Below, piece by piece: positions 44,332 through 57,832 of a DNA stretch of 64,000 bases; the stretch's first letter is position 1, and the number at the start of each line of letters is the position of its first letter. The notes under the pieces are model-generated. The model saw nothing but the letters and a program-made list of their open reading frames with translations, made no database searches and was not told the DNA's origin. Made by a program: the position numbers and the translations under genes. This DNA is from Theocolax elegans (taxonomy: Eukaryota > Arthropoda > Insecta > Hymenoptera > Cerocephalidae). The stretch spans positions 25,479,058 to 25,543,057 of the forward strand of contig CM047426.1 in assembly GCA_026168455.1 (NCBI GenBank), read 5' to 3'.

Positions 44332-47110
44332 ATTTTCTGTATCCGTTCATTAAACGAATCGAAATTTTTTTATTTTCATGGGTGCCTTAGGCTTTTATCC
44401 CATGGGTCATAAGGATAAAAATAATCGACATTTTTTAAAAATCTAGAGAAGAAATTTGCGCTAGTAAAAAAACTGCAGTTGTATTTAATCTACAACTATT
44501 ATCCATAAACAAAATGAAAGCTGACATTAACAATTAGTATTAACGCTCACAAAAAGTAACTTTAAAATAAAAAATCTTTAATATATTTACTCCAATTAAA
44601 AGAAGAAAAAAATAAAACTACAGTTGAACTAAATATTTACGCAAAGATCAATTTAGTCATGTCTAACAGAAAAAAATATAAAAATGCAGAATAAATTGAA
44701 TTTTAAAGAAAAATATATGTTTGTTCGGAAATTTATATAAGTTAACATATTGATTGACTATCTCATAAGACTAAGAATTGATTTAAAATTAGAGAAGCTT
44801 ATTTAACTTTTTGTCAACTATGCGTCTAAAGAAAATCTTCAGTTTCTTACTGAGGAATTCAAACTGAAGATCGAAAACAAAAAGCCTATAAATTTAAAAG
44901 AAAGGCGATGTTCTGGGAAATTGCACCAACCGTAATTGACAAAGAATTGAATAAAATATGAAATTCTTTTTATTTATTTATGATATATTTTTATTTATCT
45001 TTTACTTATTAGAACATAATAAAATCTACTGATAAGAGTATACAGCAGTGCCCGGGTGAACAAAGCGCGCGGTCTTTAGTATTATGTTAATTGTATAAGT
45101 CTCCCATCCATGATTACTCCAGCTTGAAAATTTAGAATTTTGAAGTTTAAGAGTTGATTTTTCGAACAGTAGAATTTATTTATAAAAAAGAAAGGTTATT
45201 AAATATTTAGGTTAAGCAACTAGTGGTAATTATAGTAACGGAACAAGTACACAAAAAAATAAAGTTAGTTAGGCTAAGCAACTGGTTACTTAGAAAGGTT
45301 GAAAGTAAAACGAATAGTTAGATTTATCAACATATAATGGTTACGCCAAGGATTTCCAAATATTTAATATAGTTAATCTAATGTTACTGAATTTAACCAA
45401 TAAAATGGTTAGAATAACTATTTTATTTGAAATTAACTTTTATTTGAAATAAACAATCGACCGTTACTTTAAATAATCAGTAATCATCTTTATGATAATT
45501 GTTTCAAATGACTAAACTTACTAACTTGTGTACAAATTCATTGAGTTCAACAAATCAATCGCTTAAAACTTGAGAAAATATAATACAAACATTATAATTA
45601 GTGATAACGAAAAAATTTATTTTGGTGCTCATCAGGTGCGGTCATTAATTTCGATGATTGGTTTCATTCATATAAAACTGAAATTGTTGACGATCATTGC
45701 ATCATTAATTGACAATGAATTGTTTTCTCCGCGCGTTTATGACTATTACCCACATAATGTTTAATAAACTGTTATGGATAACTGATGTCATAATATAAAT
45801 AAAGTGCATAGTGAAGTGGTTTCATAAATAAATATTTTCCTTAACATTCACTAAAAAAAATTATTTTCTTTTTTTACTACTGTAAGTAATACGATTAATA
45901 AGTTGTTGCTAATTAATTGGTTTTTGTAAGGAAAAAATCAATAATTTTTCCAACTAAGATAAGATAGTTGATATAATCATATAATCGCTTGATCGTAACT
46001 AGCTTTATAAAACTTGCGGTAACTATTTCTCTTTCATCGAACTAAGAAATAAATCGGTTATCCTAAGTATTACCTATCAGGTTAGTTAATCCGTCTATCC
46101 GCAATGACTTGTGTCTTTTTCAGAAATTTCAATACTTAAGGTAAAACAGCTCTTTTTTCTGTGCAGTTTTAATAATCTAAAGTATAGAACTATATTTCTA
46201 TAGTTATGTGCGATCTTGTTAATATGAATAACAGTGTATTTTCAAAATGATGCTATTCAGATGTAAGAATATAAATCCGTTATAAAATTTTCCAGTGCAT
46301 TCCGCGGCATAATAGATTTTGATGTTTTTAAAGCCACTGATTCACAATGGATTGAAAATATTTGAAAACCGATTATCGAATGCGCATGTGTACCCACGAA
46401 GAACCAATGAAACTTTGAAAGAAAAAGAATATTAAATTCTGCTGGCAATGCGACTTCCACGTGGCATCACGTATTCTTACAAAAGCGGCACGTGGATTCG
46501 CCATGACGGCCTTCTAGCCTTTTGAAATTCAAATCAATGTGCTCTCCAGGGTCTGCGTACTCTTGATTGACCTCCGAAAGGTTACGAGTGAATTTACATT
46601 TCACAAAATGAGAAGCTTCCTTTTTATATTAAACTTTATATCTTGTAAGTTTGCATATATGTAGCTATTTTATTACCGTTGTTCATTCGGTTAATTATAT
46701 GTAAATGAATTATTTATAAATACATCGAACAAGTATAATATTTATAAGTATGCTTATATCGAGAAATCATTTTGTTTTAATACTCTGTGTATGTATTATA
46801 AATTCCATACCTATAATATACAAATGTAGCAAGCTCAAAAATATGAATGATTTCACTTTTTACATATAGAATTGTTAAAACAATTTAAGAACAATTATTA
46901 TAAGTAATTCAGCTTAAGCACGGTTATATAAAAATTGTGTATAATATCTAATATGTTTGTTACCAATTATTGTTCATTAACATCTTACACGTATTAAACT
47001 ATTCTTTTTGTATACTTTCAAACATATTTTTGAATTTTTATTTAATATTATTGTTTAAAAATCTTTATTAACTATATACTGAAATTATTGTTCATGTTTA
47101 AATAAGTCGA
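44332..47110. other. AT-rich, no gene seen
   Basis: A patch at 46250-46570 is more GC-balanced but gives no recognisable protein. The (TATTATAAT)-rich run at 44075-44165 lies just left of this interval. Confidence 0.5.
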
Positions 47111-47467
47111 TTAAGAGGATGTGATATTCAATATTTACCAATCATTCCTCCAACCATTCCTTTAACTATTGTCTATCACTGTGTGACAATTTCAAACAAA
47201 AATAATGTTGTGTTAAAAAATGGCATTGGAAGGAAATTTACGAGAATTGCAACATTGAAAGCCAACAAATAGTCAAATATCCTTTCAATGCCATTTAACA
47301 GCACAACATTATTTTTGTTTGAAATTTCACACTGCAGTGATAGACAATAATTAAAGAAAGGGCAATAATGTCTTTCTTTTGCACAATTTGCTTTATTTAT
47401 TTAACCAGAATCATTTTTTCAACTCTATTTACTCAGGCGGTAAATATTGAGTATCACATCCCCTTAA
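47111..47467. mobile_element. TTAA-flanked MITE with long TIR, 357 bp
   Basis: TTAA at 47111 and at 47464. Outer TIR: GAGGATGTGATATTCAATAT against GGGGATGTGATACTCAATAT. A second inverted pair inside (CTATCACTGTGTGACAATTT and AAATTTCACACTGCAGTGAT, TGGCATTGGAAGGA and TCCTTTCAATGCCA) makes most of the element fold back. Confidence 0.88.
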
Positions 47468-49346
47468 GTTCTCGACTGTGAAATGTCAAATTTATAATAA
47501 TATTTGTTACTAATCCAATAACCAACAAATTCGCTAATTATATTTTATAAAATAAAAAAAAAATTGTTAAAGCTACGTTACTTAGAAACAATGGCAATTT
47601 TACGATCACTTTCTTTCCATAAATCAATCTTGCAATTCCGATAGTCATATACATTATAATTTTCTATACGTTTACCAAGCATTTTTTCCTACCGTGAACG
47701 TATAAAAGAAGCAAGCAATATGCCAACCTTACTCTCATCACATATATAGTCAAGGATCGATTTCCCGAGGCAAAAGCTAAAAAAGCTCGGCTGTCGAGTG
47801 AGCTCAGCTCGTCAAATACAATCTGCGTTCCTTTTCTCTTTTTCTTTCTTTATTACAAAATGCTAGCAAAACGCATTTATTTGATTCAATCGCTCATTCG
47901 ACCATTCATCTTGCTTTCGCTCATTACCGACTTTTAATCAATTCCCGTAGATTTCTTATCGTTTTTCACTTGAACATTCGCGTCTTTCAAATAGATACAA
48001 GTATATTGGGTGAATTTTCGTGGCAACAGGTCTCTGACATTCAAAAGAGACAAAGGTGTATATTTTCTCAAGGAATCCGTTAAAGATATATATACAAGGA
48101 GAAGCAAGCGCGAGAGCGTAAGAGAGATAGATAGATAGGGATAAAGAGAGGTCAGCTATGTATGAACCGATAAATATCGTTCCCCTATACTATTATTATC
48201 TTCTCCTGATGTGGCATCCCTGTATGTATTTCTCTAATATAATATAAACTTTGAAGCGCCACCACTGTCACTTCAGTTTCTGCAAACTCATCTTCTACAA
48301 CGCCGGTGTGCGCATCGTCTCTTTAGTGCTTGACAATTTGTAACATTAAATTCATTTAAAATTGTAATCTATCACGATGATATGTTGTTTTATTAAAAAT
48401 CATTATACCCGATTAGGAAGTACAAACAAATAAGATGACTTTTACAAAAAATTTTATCTCCGTGCTAGATAATAAAAATTGTTATAGTATACATAATGTA
48501 TACTAGGTACATAAATATAACAGTATAATTAAAAATTCCTGTAGACCTTTATTTTTATCATACTTGGAATATTTATGAAAATAAACGCAATTTCATTATA
48601 CGCATATCTTTAATATTTTTAATAGCATTTTCAGCTCAGAATGGAACTCGAACTAAAAAAACTAAAAAAGCTCTTCCAATTTATTCGCATGAAGTTTCCT
48701 CGCAATTAATATATCGCTCCTGAACAATACATTATTCTAAAATAAAAAAATTAATTATCATAACAAAATTATCCGTTTTTTTTTTAAATTTGTTTATGTT
48801 TCGCACTGATTTAATTACCAATAAAAATATGCTCTGAAAACACGATTGAGCGCGTATCAAAATTTGAATAACACGATTTTCAAAAATAAAGAAATATTAA
48901 ATATTTGATTTCAACGCCCATCTATTTTCGGTTAGAATAATGCATTTTTTAAGTGTTCTGCACCAAAAAATACATTATTGACATATTGCAAGTACACATT
49001 AGCATTCGGTCACCCAATTTCAAAGATATAAAAAAATTAAAAACAATATCAGTTTCTTTTTAATAACTACAAAACTAATAGAAACAATTTAAACAACTCG
49101 AATAGTAAGAAAAGATTTTTTTCTCCGCAAAGTACATTTGTTCTAAATGATTTTCTAAAAACATCTTTTTTGGATTTTAGATATTTTAAAGAATACTTCT
49201 AAGATTTTTATAACAAATTAAAAAATTTAATTATTACAAAGCTTTCTCTATGACAGGCACGTTCCTGAGAAAGGGCCGCCGGGTCACCTCTTCGAAAAGA
49301 CTAAGACTAAGACTAAGCTTCTAGTATACAAATACGCGAAATAGTT
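47468..49346. other. Mostly AT-rich; weak islands at about 47690-47860 and 48000-48310
   Basis: The first island has CGTATAAAAGAAGC (TATA-box-like) and GTCGAGTGAGCTCAGCTCG. The second has a GA/GATA-rich run (AGAGATAGATAGATAGG). A promoter is possible but no transcript or coding frame follows that I can support. Confidence 0.35.
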
Positions 49347-49600
49347 TTAAGGGGGTGGCATACCCGGTGGAATACCGACGGAGCAAAAAAAGATAATTAT
49401 TTAAAATGTTACGATACGATGATATGATTTTCCGTGATTTTTCGGTGCAGAAATTTTTGAGGGTGTCCTTGTTGTATTAACTTGGAACTTTGATAGAATG
49501 ACTTATTATTTAATTATCTAGTGCATTTCTGTATTGGAGTTTTGCACAAAATTGCATAATTTTTAAATAAATGTATAATAATTATCTTTTTTCGCTCGGT
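49347..49600. mobile_element. TTAA-type MITE, left-hand part
   Basis: TTAAGGGGGTGGCATACCCG at the left end, interior matching 10055-10270. The right inverted terminus is lost after AATAATTATCTTTTTT. Confidence 0.72.
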
Positions 49601-49819
49601 GAAAAATGTGAGACTTAAATACAATCGGTTTTCCGAGAAACTTTTTACCAAGAAGTGTTAATCATTAATTGTATATATAAGAAAAAGATAAATTACTACA
49701 TGATAATTATAATTTCATCGCCCATTTTTTTGAGAATAAGTATAATTAAAATAAAGAGGAAATGCATATTGCATTTGAAGAAAAGTTATATAGACAGAAA
49801 GATAAGAAGATCTGCGGGC

Positions 49820-50280
49820 AGTAAAGCTCCTGTAAAAGCCCGTTCTATCTTTGCGTATAGCGCACACACATCTCTCCCTCGGTTCTATGATATTCCGGTC
49901 TCTTTCATTGTGCAGCTTAAAATCCAAAGTATGTATCTCATTCTCGGGATCTTCTCCCTTCCAACCGCGCTCTTTTAATCCTGATCTTCCACTCGTCTCG
50001 TCTTTCTCTCTCATTAGTCACGGTGCTCTCCGATTTCTTCATCTATCCCTCTCGTTTTCCCGGTTCGGCTTTTGCTATAAGCGCATACATATACCTAGTC
50101 ACGAACGAAACCATGTATCTCACGGCTATAGATGTAAAGATATTTCGAGCATGTCAAACGCTGATATACGAAATTCTGTTTTCACTGAGTTTCTGTGCAC
50201 GCTCGCGCGCTCGATGGATGATACACACACCTCTCGTATATAGGTGTGCGTTATCTTATCGGAAAAGAATTCTTTGATAA
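49820..50280. other. GC-richer pyrimidine-rich island
   Basis: CT-rich sequence (TCTTTCTCTCTCATT, CATCTATCCCTCTCG) and CpG-bearing ACGCTCGCGCGCTCG. Frames up to 130 codons occur but show no domain and overlap on both strands. Possible regulatory or untranslated sequence. Confidence 0.35.
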
Positions 50281-51249
50281 TGCAAACGCATGAACTTCCG
50301 GTGTTAAGTGGCTAGTTTCAACATTTTTTACGTTAATAACGTTTACGGTGTTTCTGATAATCCTCATTTTCAACAATTCAAGTCAAATACCTTTCAAATG
50401 TTTATAATTAAAAATAGTACGGTGCAATGGGTTCAAATAGGTTAATATCTTCAATTTTTTTCATCTCGAGTGATTTAATGGCGAATGAGCAAAGAAATTA
50501 ATACTGCAGCGCAAAACAAAATTTATGTAATTCTTTTGGCTATTAATGTAGGTTAATTTAATAATTATTATATCACTTTTAGTTGGTACTACGTTATTCT
50601 AAAAAATTCATAAATGAATACTACTTAAATAAACTTATAAACGTGTCTAATTGCTCCAGGACAAAATTGTTCAGCAAGATGCCAAGAAACTTTAAATTAG
50701 ATCCTTACGCAAGTACGAAATTAAAAAATTAAGCGATTTACACAATCATTTTAATAACTGCAGTAATATCTAATGTTAATTCTTAATTTCAAAGTGCCAT
50801 ACCTTTTTAAATTTACTCTAGTATGTTAATGCTAGTTTATTGTTTCTATCTTATCTCTAAAAGATGATAACCGTTTGTTGTGAGAAGCGTTTGGGAATTG
50901 GATTGCCTATTCCTTTCATTAATTTGGATTCTATTATCCATTACTTCGATGTCATTACTCAAATAATAAATATTACTAAAATTACGATGACATTTTTAGA
51001 CCCGTTTTCCAAGATGTAGTGTATATGTTTTCTATATGTTTTTTATATGTTTTGTTACATCGCAATACATATGTACTTTAAACTTAATCCATTACTGTAT
51101 ATTGTTGTCAAATTATTTTAATATACTAAAAAATTAGTTCTCACGTGAATTTTATTAAAACATAATCAACAATTAGATAATTATCGTAACATATTACTTT
51201 TTACGTGATAAAAAAGTAATTTTTAAAATGTCTCCCATAATGGGAAAAA
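50281..51249. other. AT-rich, no gene seen
   Basis: Nothing recognisable. Confidence 0.5.
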
Positions 51250-52670
51250 TTGTTACGAGTAGTTGAAAACACCATATACGTTCAAACCGCAGTTTTATCG
51301 CGAATTTTAAGTGGACAACGCGACAACTTGTGTACAGCTACCCTTTTACATCTTTGTCGTAGGTATATATATATATCCGTGGTAACTCAGATAATCCCAC
51401 TCTTCTCCCTCTTTGTCTCATCCCGTCCCGCCCTCCAGTCTCTGGTCACCGAGTTCGATTCTTCTTCTCCCTCGGATCTCTCATTCTCTTTGTCGGCTTC
51501 GATTTCCCTCCTTGGCCCCTGAACGACTTTGTCCTTGTCCATCTAACGAGCTCGAGAGAAACAGAAATATTATATATCTGGCTTCGTCGACACACGTGTA
51601 TATATATATGTGTATTTGTGTGTGTGCGTGTGTACACATTGATGTACCGTGTAAGCGCGCGTGCCTTCGCGTTGACTTACTTGAGCCTCGAGCACGTGAT
51701 TCTTCTTATTCGCGTGCACAGGCAGTCGATCGCCAACGTTGCCGATGTATAATGCATGCGCAGATTCGCTTGCCTTAGGTGACTATATACACGTTCACAA
51801 ACGCGAGTTCGAAACTCTCTTATCGAACTTTTTAAACTCGTCGTCTTTAATCCAATTGATACTCTCTCTCTCTATATATATATAGATACTCTTCCGTACA
51901 AATATTGCGATCGTCATCGGATTTGGTCTGTCTATTTGGATGTGATAAATATATATAGCCATCCGCTGACAAACAAATATTTCGTATGTACAATTAATAA
52001 TAATAATTTAGGAAATTAGTTTGCACGCGCAGTGGTATTTGATTAACGAATCCACACAACAACGGTATCGAATAGCAAAGACAAAGTAATATTCGTTACA
52101 AAATATGAGGAAAATATCAATTTCGTTCGATTTTGCGTATACACGAGACGAACGGGAATCCAAATGAGAGAAAATACTCGTATGATATACGAATGATAGA
52201 ATGTGCAATGAGTACCCGTGATAGGGTGTAAAAGTAACGTAATCCACGCACCCTCGCAAGTGTAATGATTACTATAGGAGCAGCTCCGATTTTTCATGAA
52301 ACGAGCATGCGCGCACTCAACACTCGTATACAGATACGTATTACGGGTGTACATATATATTATATGTGTGCGAGGAGAAATCTACGTACAGCGTTGAATG
52401 TGTTCGTGCACACGCGCGCTGCTTTTGTCTCAGTGCGAACTATACCACTGGCGCGACAGCACATCGGCAAATACATATATATTTTAGCATATACTCTGCC
52501 TCGATTTCTCCTTCTGTTTTTCCACATGAATGCTTGCGCGTAAGCGCGTATGTATATATATATTTCTCTAAGTGTGACAGTCCGCATAATCATCGGTGGG
52601 CGAAATCTTGGTTGCTTTTATTCGCTCTCTGGCGCTCTTTCTCTCTCTCTCTCTTTAAATTAAATAATTT
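51250..52670. other. Two GC-richer islands with TA, CT and GT microsatellites
   Basis: 51,360-51,900 holds (TA)n, CT-rich text, GTGTATTTGTGTGTGTGCG and (CT)n(TA)n at about 51860-51885. 52,010-52,670 holds CpG-rich sequence and CTCTCTCTCTCTCT near 52,641. Frames of 60-120 codons exist on both strands without domains. Candidate regulatory islands only. Confidence 0.35.
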
Positions 52671-53010
52671 TGGAAACACTTCTTAATACTTTTTTCCGTG
52701 GAATTGATTGAGTTGTATTAATTGTGAAATTACATTAGTGTACATGGTTTATTTCAACAGTAACACCGAACGTAAAATTATATTTTTTTTTTTATTTTAT
52801 TCGTTAAATTGATGTAATTGTTTTTTTTTTGTTCTTTTTTTTTATTAATCACCTGGATTATCGGTAGTTTGGAACAGTTGTTATAACTACACTTTAGTAA
52901 TAAACAAGCCAGGCAATTATTCTCTCTAAGAAACAGATTTTCGTAAATGTAGGTATATTAATAGATATTGATAATATTAAGAAAGGTAACTTATCGACAA
53001 TGAAATCAAG
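52671..53010. other. AT-rich with poly-T runs
   Basis: Runs of 8-10 T at about 52782-52840; no gene. Confidence 0.55.
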
Positions 53011-53310
53011 CGTCAGCAGGCGGAAAAGTGCAGACCTTGCGGAGCAAAAATGAAGGGCGCCAGCGCGAGTGCGGTGAGCACGACCGCTTTGTATTCAGCT
53101 TGGCTCCGAAAACAGCTGGGAAACGTGACGAGAGGACCGCCCCCCTTTACGCGGACGGTGAAGCGAGTCGCACGACGTGTTCCAGCCGAATTTACGATCG
53201 GGCGTTTGTCTTTCCGCGGCTGGCTGACGCTCGACGCGTCTCCCGACACCAACGTCGACACGAGGACAGAAACGTGACGAGGCGCGAGCGAAATGCCCCG
53301 TTACACAACC
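53011..53310. other. GC-rich, CpG-dense island
   Basis: The sharpest GC-rich patch of the right half outside elements (GCGCCAGCGCGAGTGCGG, CCGCCCCCCTTTACGCGGAC, GCTCGACGCGTCTCCCGACA). Frames in four directions of 71-140 codons reflect the low stop density of GC-rich DNA. No protein family was recognised. Candidate promoter-associated or first-exon sequence. Confidence 0.4.
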
Positions 53311-54350
53311 CTAATTTCCGAGTAAAATTACCTTTGCATTTATTCCACGACTTAACGATTGATCTGTATAAATTAGCACTTGTTTTCCGTTTCTTCTGCC
53401 CAATCAAAATTCAGGGAGATTATCTTTTATTCGAGTTTTCTCACTTCTAGGTGTTACTTCAACTTTCCTTATTCTTCGTGCGCTCTCCTTGTTACCTCGA
53501 AGAAGTTTGTAAAATTCGAGGCTGCAGAAGGACACATTATTCGAATAAGATGACAATATTGTTCTACCTTTTTGATACTTGTAAAATTTACATTTAATTA
53601 GAGTTAAATGTTTGAAACAGTTTAAAATATGAATCTAAAAAAAATAAATTTAATTAAATATTATCTGCCGCACAATATGTCAGTGTATTACGAATTAATA
53701 TTAATATTTGATATAAAATATTTTATATTTTCATCGGTATTATCCACTAATAATCGACTATTAATCAACGACCGTTAAGAATCGGTGTTAGTGCTCGGCT
53801 TTTAAAATTTACATTTTGTTTGTAGTGATTCCATCTAAGTATAATGAGTAGGCGCTTTACAAATCGAAGAGCATAAGCATTTCAATTACAAATTCAACAT
53901 CCTAAACGCAGTTTTTTTTTTCTCAGACTCTACGAACTCCGTTAAGACTGTACGGTCTCAAACCAAGCGAGAGCAAGCAATTTGTTAGGTCGTCGACATC
54001 GGAGGCATTACTCGGAAGGCACAAGAGGGAAAAAGGGAGAGGGGAAGAAAGGAAGCGCGTTGAATCCGACTGGACACATCGCACAGCAAAATCTCAAGCG
54101 GGCCTTTGTTGCCTCTTGCGTGACTCGCTCATGCGGATCGACCAGATAACTGATGTCTGCTCATGACCGAAACTATGACGAAAAGAACGCACATTACTAC
54201 CTCATTGCGTATCCCTTGCGACTTCAACGTTTCGGCAATTTCGGGATCCGTCGAGGTATGCGTCCTTCGATAAATTCAAATTGCAATATCTCCTACTATT
54301 TATTGGAAAAGAGTCTGTTAAAATTTATTGTTTCGAGGTTTAATTAAACC
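53311..54350. other. AT-rich, with a moderately GC-rich patch at about 53,930-54,260
   Basis: The patch has GA-rich AGAGGGAAAAAGGGAGAGGG and CATCGGAGGCATTACTCGG. No coding call. Confidence 0.4.
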
Positions 54351-55440
54351 GTATGATAGAACCGTTAATTGGTTATTATTGTCACTGGTTAGTATACGAA
54401 ATTGACATTTATAAGCACAATATCATTCGCGATGTGACTTTATTTATATATAGTAGAAAATGTCATTTTGCTAAATCTATTCCAATAAAATTGAAAATGA
54501 AGATTAATCTCTTAACGTTTTTAGTACATGTTATATTTACTTATTTAAATAAAATTCAAATTCTATCGTGTTTAGATTATTTTACAGTATTTGAAGATAA
54601 ATTTAGTTTGGATCTACTGTTTAATTACAAAAGTAGTATTTAAAATTGTTGAAATGAAAATATAAATAATAAATAACAAAAAAAAATTTTAATTTGCTAC
54701 AATACACATTAAGAGAATACATCGATATTAAAAGATTAATTGTAATTCTTAATCATATAATCAGATTAACTCATTGTAATTAAGGGTTTGTTCCTTACCA
54801 TTTAAAAAATTCAAAAGTTTCGAAATAGTTCAAGGAAAAATCCATCGGGTGAATGTAACCATCCAAGTGAAAACAATTCTACGGTGTATGGGAATTTCCT
54901 ACAGCAAAAATCGTATCAATACCTTCACTGTATATTGCAAAACAATATTTTTTCAATCGAATCAACATCAAATCTTTAAAGTTTATTTTTACTACACGAC
55001 ATATTTATATTCAACAATTTTTTTTATAAAAGAAATCCCGCCACGAAAAATATTCTGCACCGCGTAAAAATCGATACAAATAAAAACCAGAAATTGTTAC
55101 AAAATACTGTAAACACTTAAATATTCTTACAAAATATGATCATATTTTCTACAAATATGTATACCATACTCAAGTTAGATAATCTAGAAAAACACGAAAA
55201 AGATTGGAAACAATTTAAAATGCTAAAAACAAAAAATCGCTTTGAACTTCTTCTACTATTACAAAAACTTCCATTTTTATAAAATAAAAAAAGAAAGGAA
55301 GAACTCTTTATCAGTGTATGATCTCATCTTTTCATTTCATCCTTTTACCACTTGAAAAAAAAGCTCAACCCCGAGATGTCATATACGCAAAGTAACAACA
55401 ATCCACACCATTTCGGTGTATCTCGATTTCGGTACGATAT
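54351..55440. other. AT-rich, no gene seen
   Basis: The 96-codon frame at 54353-54643 is Ile/Leu/Lys-rich and without motifs; treated as chance. Confidence 0.5.
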
Positions 55441-55800
55441 ATACTTCCATAAGAATTGTGTCAGAAAATAGCGCAAACAAGAGCGAGATACAGCAAGTAG
55501 AGAATATCGGTTTGATCCTTTTTCGTGTAAGCGGACGAGGTTCTCCTATCGGCGACTAGTAGGCCGCCGGAGGCGAGGCAAAATCGTGATGATCGTGGGG
55601 TCTCGTATATACGCGCGCAACCAAGCCAGATCGCTTGCTCTGTATACTGTACTGTGACTAGGATGAACCGCATAGACAGAGAGTCTTTGGGCTCGATGGC
55701 ACAGTGTACTGAGCACGTATCTCGAGTGTCTATACGAGCGTGTGTGTATACAAGCGCAAGCGATACTCCTAGGATATATTATAGCCTCGTTTCAACATTA
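55441..55800. other. GC-richer island
   Basis: GTAGGCCGCCGGAGGCGAGG and GATGATCGTGGGGTCTCG within A/T-rich DNA; no gene recognised. Confidence 0.35.
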
Positions 55801-56640
55801 TGTTCACTCGTCCAAGTAAATCTCCTGTAAATTTCACATGGTTTATACGTTTCCTTTATTCCAGATGATTATATCTTCTATCGTTACGAATAACGTTTGA
55901 TCTTACGAATATTGTACTTACCATTAACCTCATCCGTTGATCAACATTTATGCACTAAAGTTTCTTTTCGTAAGCGCGTGTATCAATGGTTTTAAAGTGA
56001 AATAAATTGAAGGATCGTATGTTGTAGATAAATGATAAATTAAAGAAAATTAAACTATAATATTAAAGTTGTTACATATACAGAGTATTTATACACTTTT
56101 TCTTCCAAAATCATTTCTTCTTTTCGCCATTCGTATTATTTTGTTTATCAAGTATCTTGCGTCTTAAGCTATATGTGTGAACATTTTACAATTTTTACAA
56201 GATTTTCGGAATATTAATCGATCAATGTAACTTTTATGGAATAATCTTTTCAAGAGAATATTTCAATTTCAAGTTTTAATACATATGTATAAATCGCCGA
56301 TAATTAACAAACAAAACTAATAGTAGATTAATTGTTGCACAAATATCATTGGATTATTAATAACTTCAAATTTTCCTACTTCTCCGTTGTTAAATAAATA
56401 TTGCTCTTTACTCAAATGTTTTTTAATTATATGTGAACACCGCATACATTAATAATCTAGGTATTAAGCTTAGGTTACATTAATTTAAATAAACGAGAAA
56501 AGACAAAATAATAAATTCTTATACAAAATAGTAGATACACAAGGTTATTTATTTCGCATATAAAAATTTTATTAAAAAAAAAAGTTACGAAAAAGATACA
56601 GCAAAATCTTTCAAGGCAAAAAATATTTTCCTTTTTTTTT
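55801..56640. other. AT-rich, no gene seen
   Basis: Nothing recognisable. Confidence 0.5.
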
Positions 56641-57020
56641 CTTCAACGTGTCAAGTCACACTACAGTTTCCCTCGTTTCGAAGTCCTTTCTTTTTATGAA
56701 AACTTCTAAGAGTGGCGCATATGTATTACTCGGTAACAGAACAGAGGCGAAGTGCGCAAGCTGGATGGAAAAGTTAACGTGTCTGCATGTATGTGTGTGC
56801 GTGAGCGCGCGGAAACGTCGCGGTAGCTGGTAAATGGGGAAAGAGAGAGGGAACGAGGAAAGAAACGGAATGAGAAAATAAGGAAACGAGTAACGACTTA
56901 GACATGAGAGAATTGAAAGTCTCGTTGTATTTGCCTTACGGTGGCAACAATGCTCAAGGTATCGGAGGTAGAACATAAAGATAAATCGAGGGAAAGGAGT
57001 CTGCACTCGAAGGAAATAAT
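56641..57020. other. GA-rich, GC-richer island
   Basis: GTGTGTGCGTGAGCGCGCGG and GGGGAAAGAGAGAGGGAACG. Overlapping frames on both strands, no domain. Confidence 0.35.
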
Positions 57021-57383
57021 TTCACTAAATAGAGATATTTCGTTAACCGGGATTTTCGAAAGGAAGATAATTTCTCTAGAGGTAGATATCGAAATTAGCT
57101 TTTCTCGTTATTAAAGAAATCTTACAATAAAATTGTACAAAAATATGTATCCACATTCTATATACTTGATAGGTTATTGATTGAAATTTAATTACATGAA
57201 AAATTGAATACAAGTTCGTCTTACCTAAAACCTAACTTATCGTCGATTTTAAAAAATAATTTATCCTTATAATTCAATTGTTAAACTGAAGATGAAATTG
57301 TAAACCTTATTCGTATACGCCTTATTAATGTTTACGTTAGAGGCTATTTTCATATATCTAACGATAGTGTAGTAGTTTCCACC
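57021..57383. other. AT-rich, no gene seen
   Basis: Nothing recognisable. Confidence 0.5.
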
Positions 57384-57774
57384 TATGCCTCGTCAAAGGT
57401 TTTCTGGGTATCCCCTACACCATTATTACATTTCCTTTAAACCCTCTCTATCCTCAACCATCTCGCATTTACCCAGGGTTATCACCGTCGATGAGGGAAA
57501 ATCTATGACCCTGTGGGATAAATGGCATTTATAGGAAAACCTTCTCTGAGATGACCCGGTATATTGAAATATTATTTTTCATGTGCCAAAGTCGTATTAA
57601 TTGCATAGGCTAAACGTATCAGCCACTCACGTTGTGGAACGTAGAAAAACACCTAAACGCTTCGGAAAGCCGCATGAGGATGAGTCACCCATCCAATTAG
57701 TTGTCGCAGCTAATGCTGCTTAACTTTCGTCATTGTCCAAGATGCATTCTCGACATTCCGTCAGCGCGTCGGTA
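57384..57774 (-). mobile_element. 5S rRNA-headed SINE (SINE3-like), copy 3
   Basis: Head on the minus strand: GACGAAAGTTAAGCAGCATT, then GCTGCGAC, then AATTGGATGGGTGACTCATC. The 5S A and C boxes are recognisable. The 3' part (AATGGTGTAGGGGATACCCA, AAACCTTTGACGAGGCAT) matches copy 1 at 6449. Confidence 0.82.
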
Positions 57775-57832
57775 AATATCGTTCAATACGCACATAAACG
57801 TGTACTTTCCTATACGTACTCCCTAAGGGGGT

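Noticed and set aside
45628..45665. Hammerhead core (CTGATGA on the minus strand)
   Set aside because: No matching stem II and no GAAA box at a suitable distance.
47700..47760. TATA-box promoter (TATAAAAG near 47702)
   Set aside because: No initiator, downstream transcript or coding frame can be supported; single A/T-rich words are common here.
53013..53450. Protein gene in the GC-rich island (several frames up to 140 codons)
   Set aside because: Frames overlap on both strands, no family is recognisable, and low stop density is expected in GC-rich DNA.
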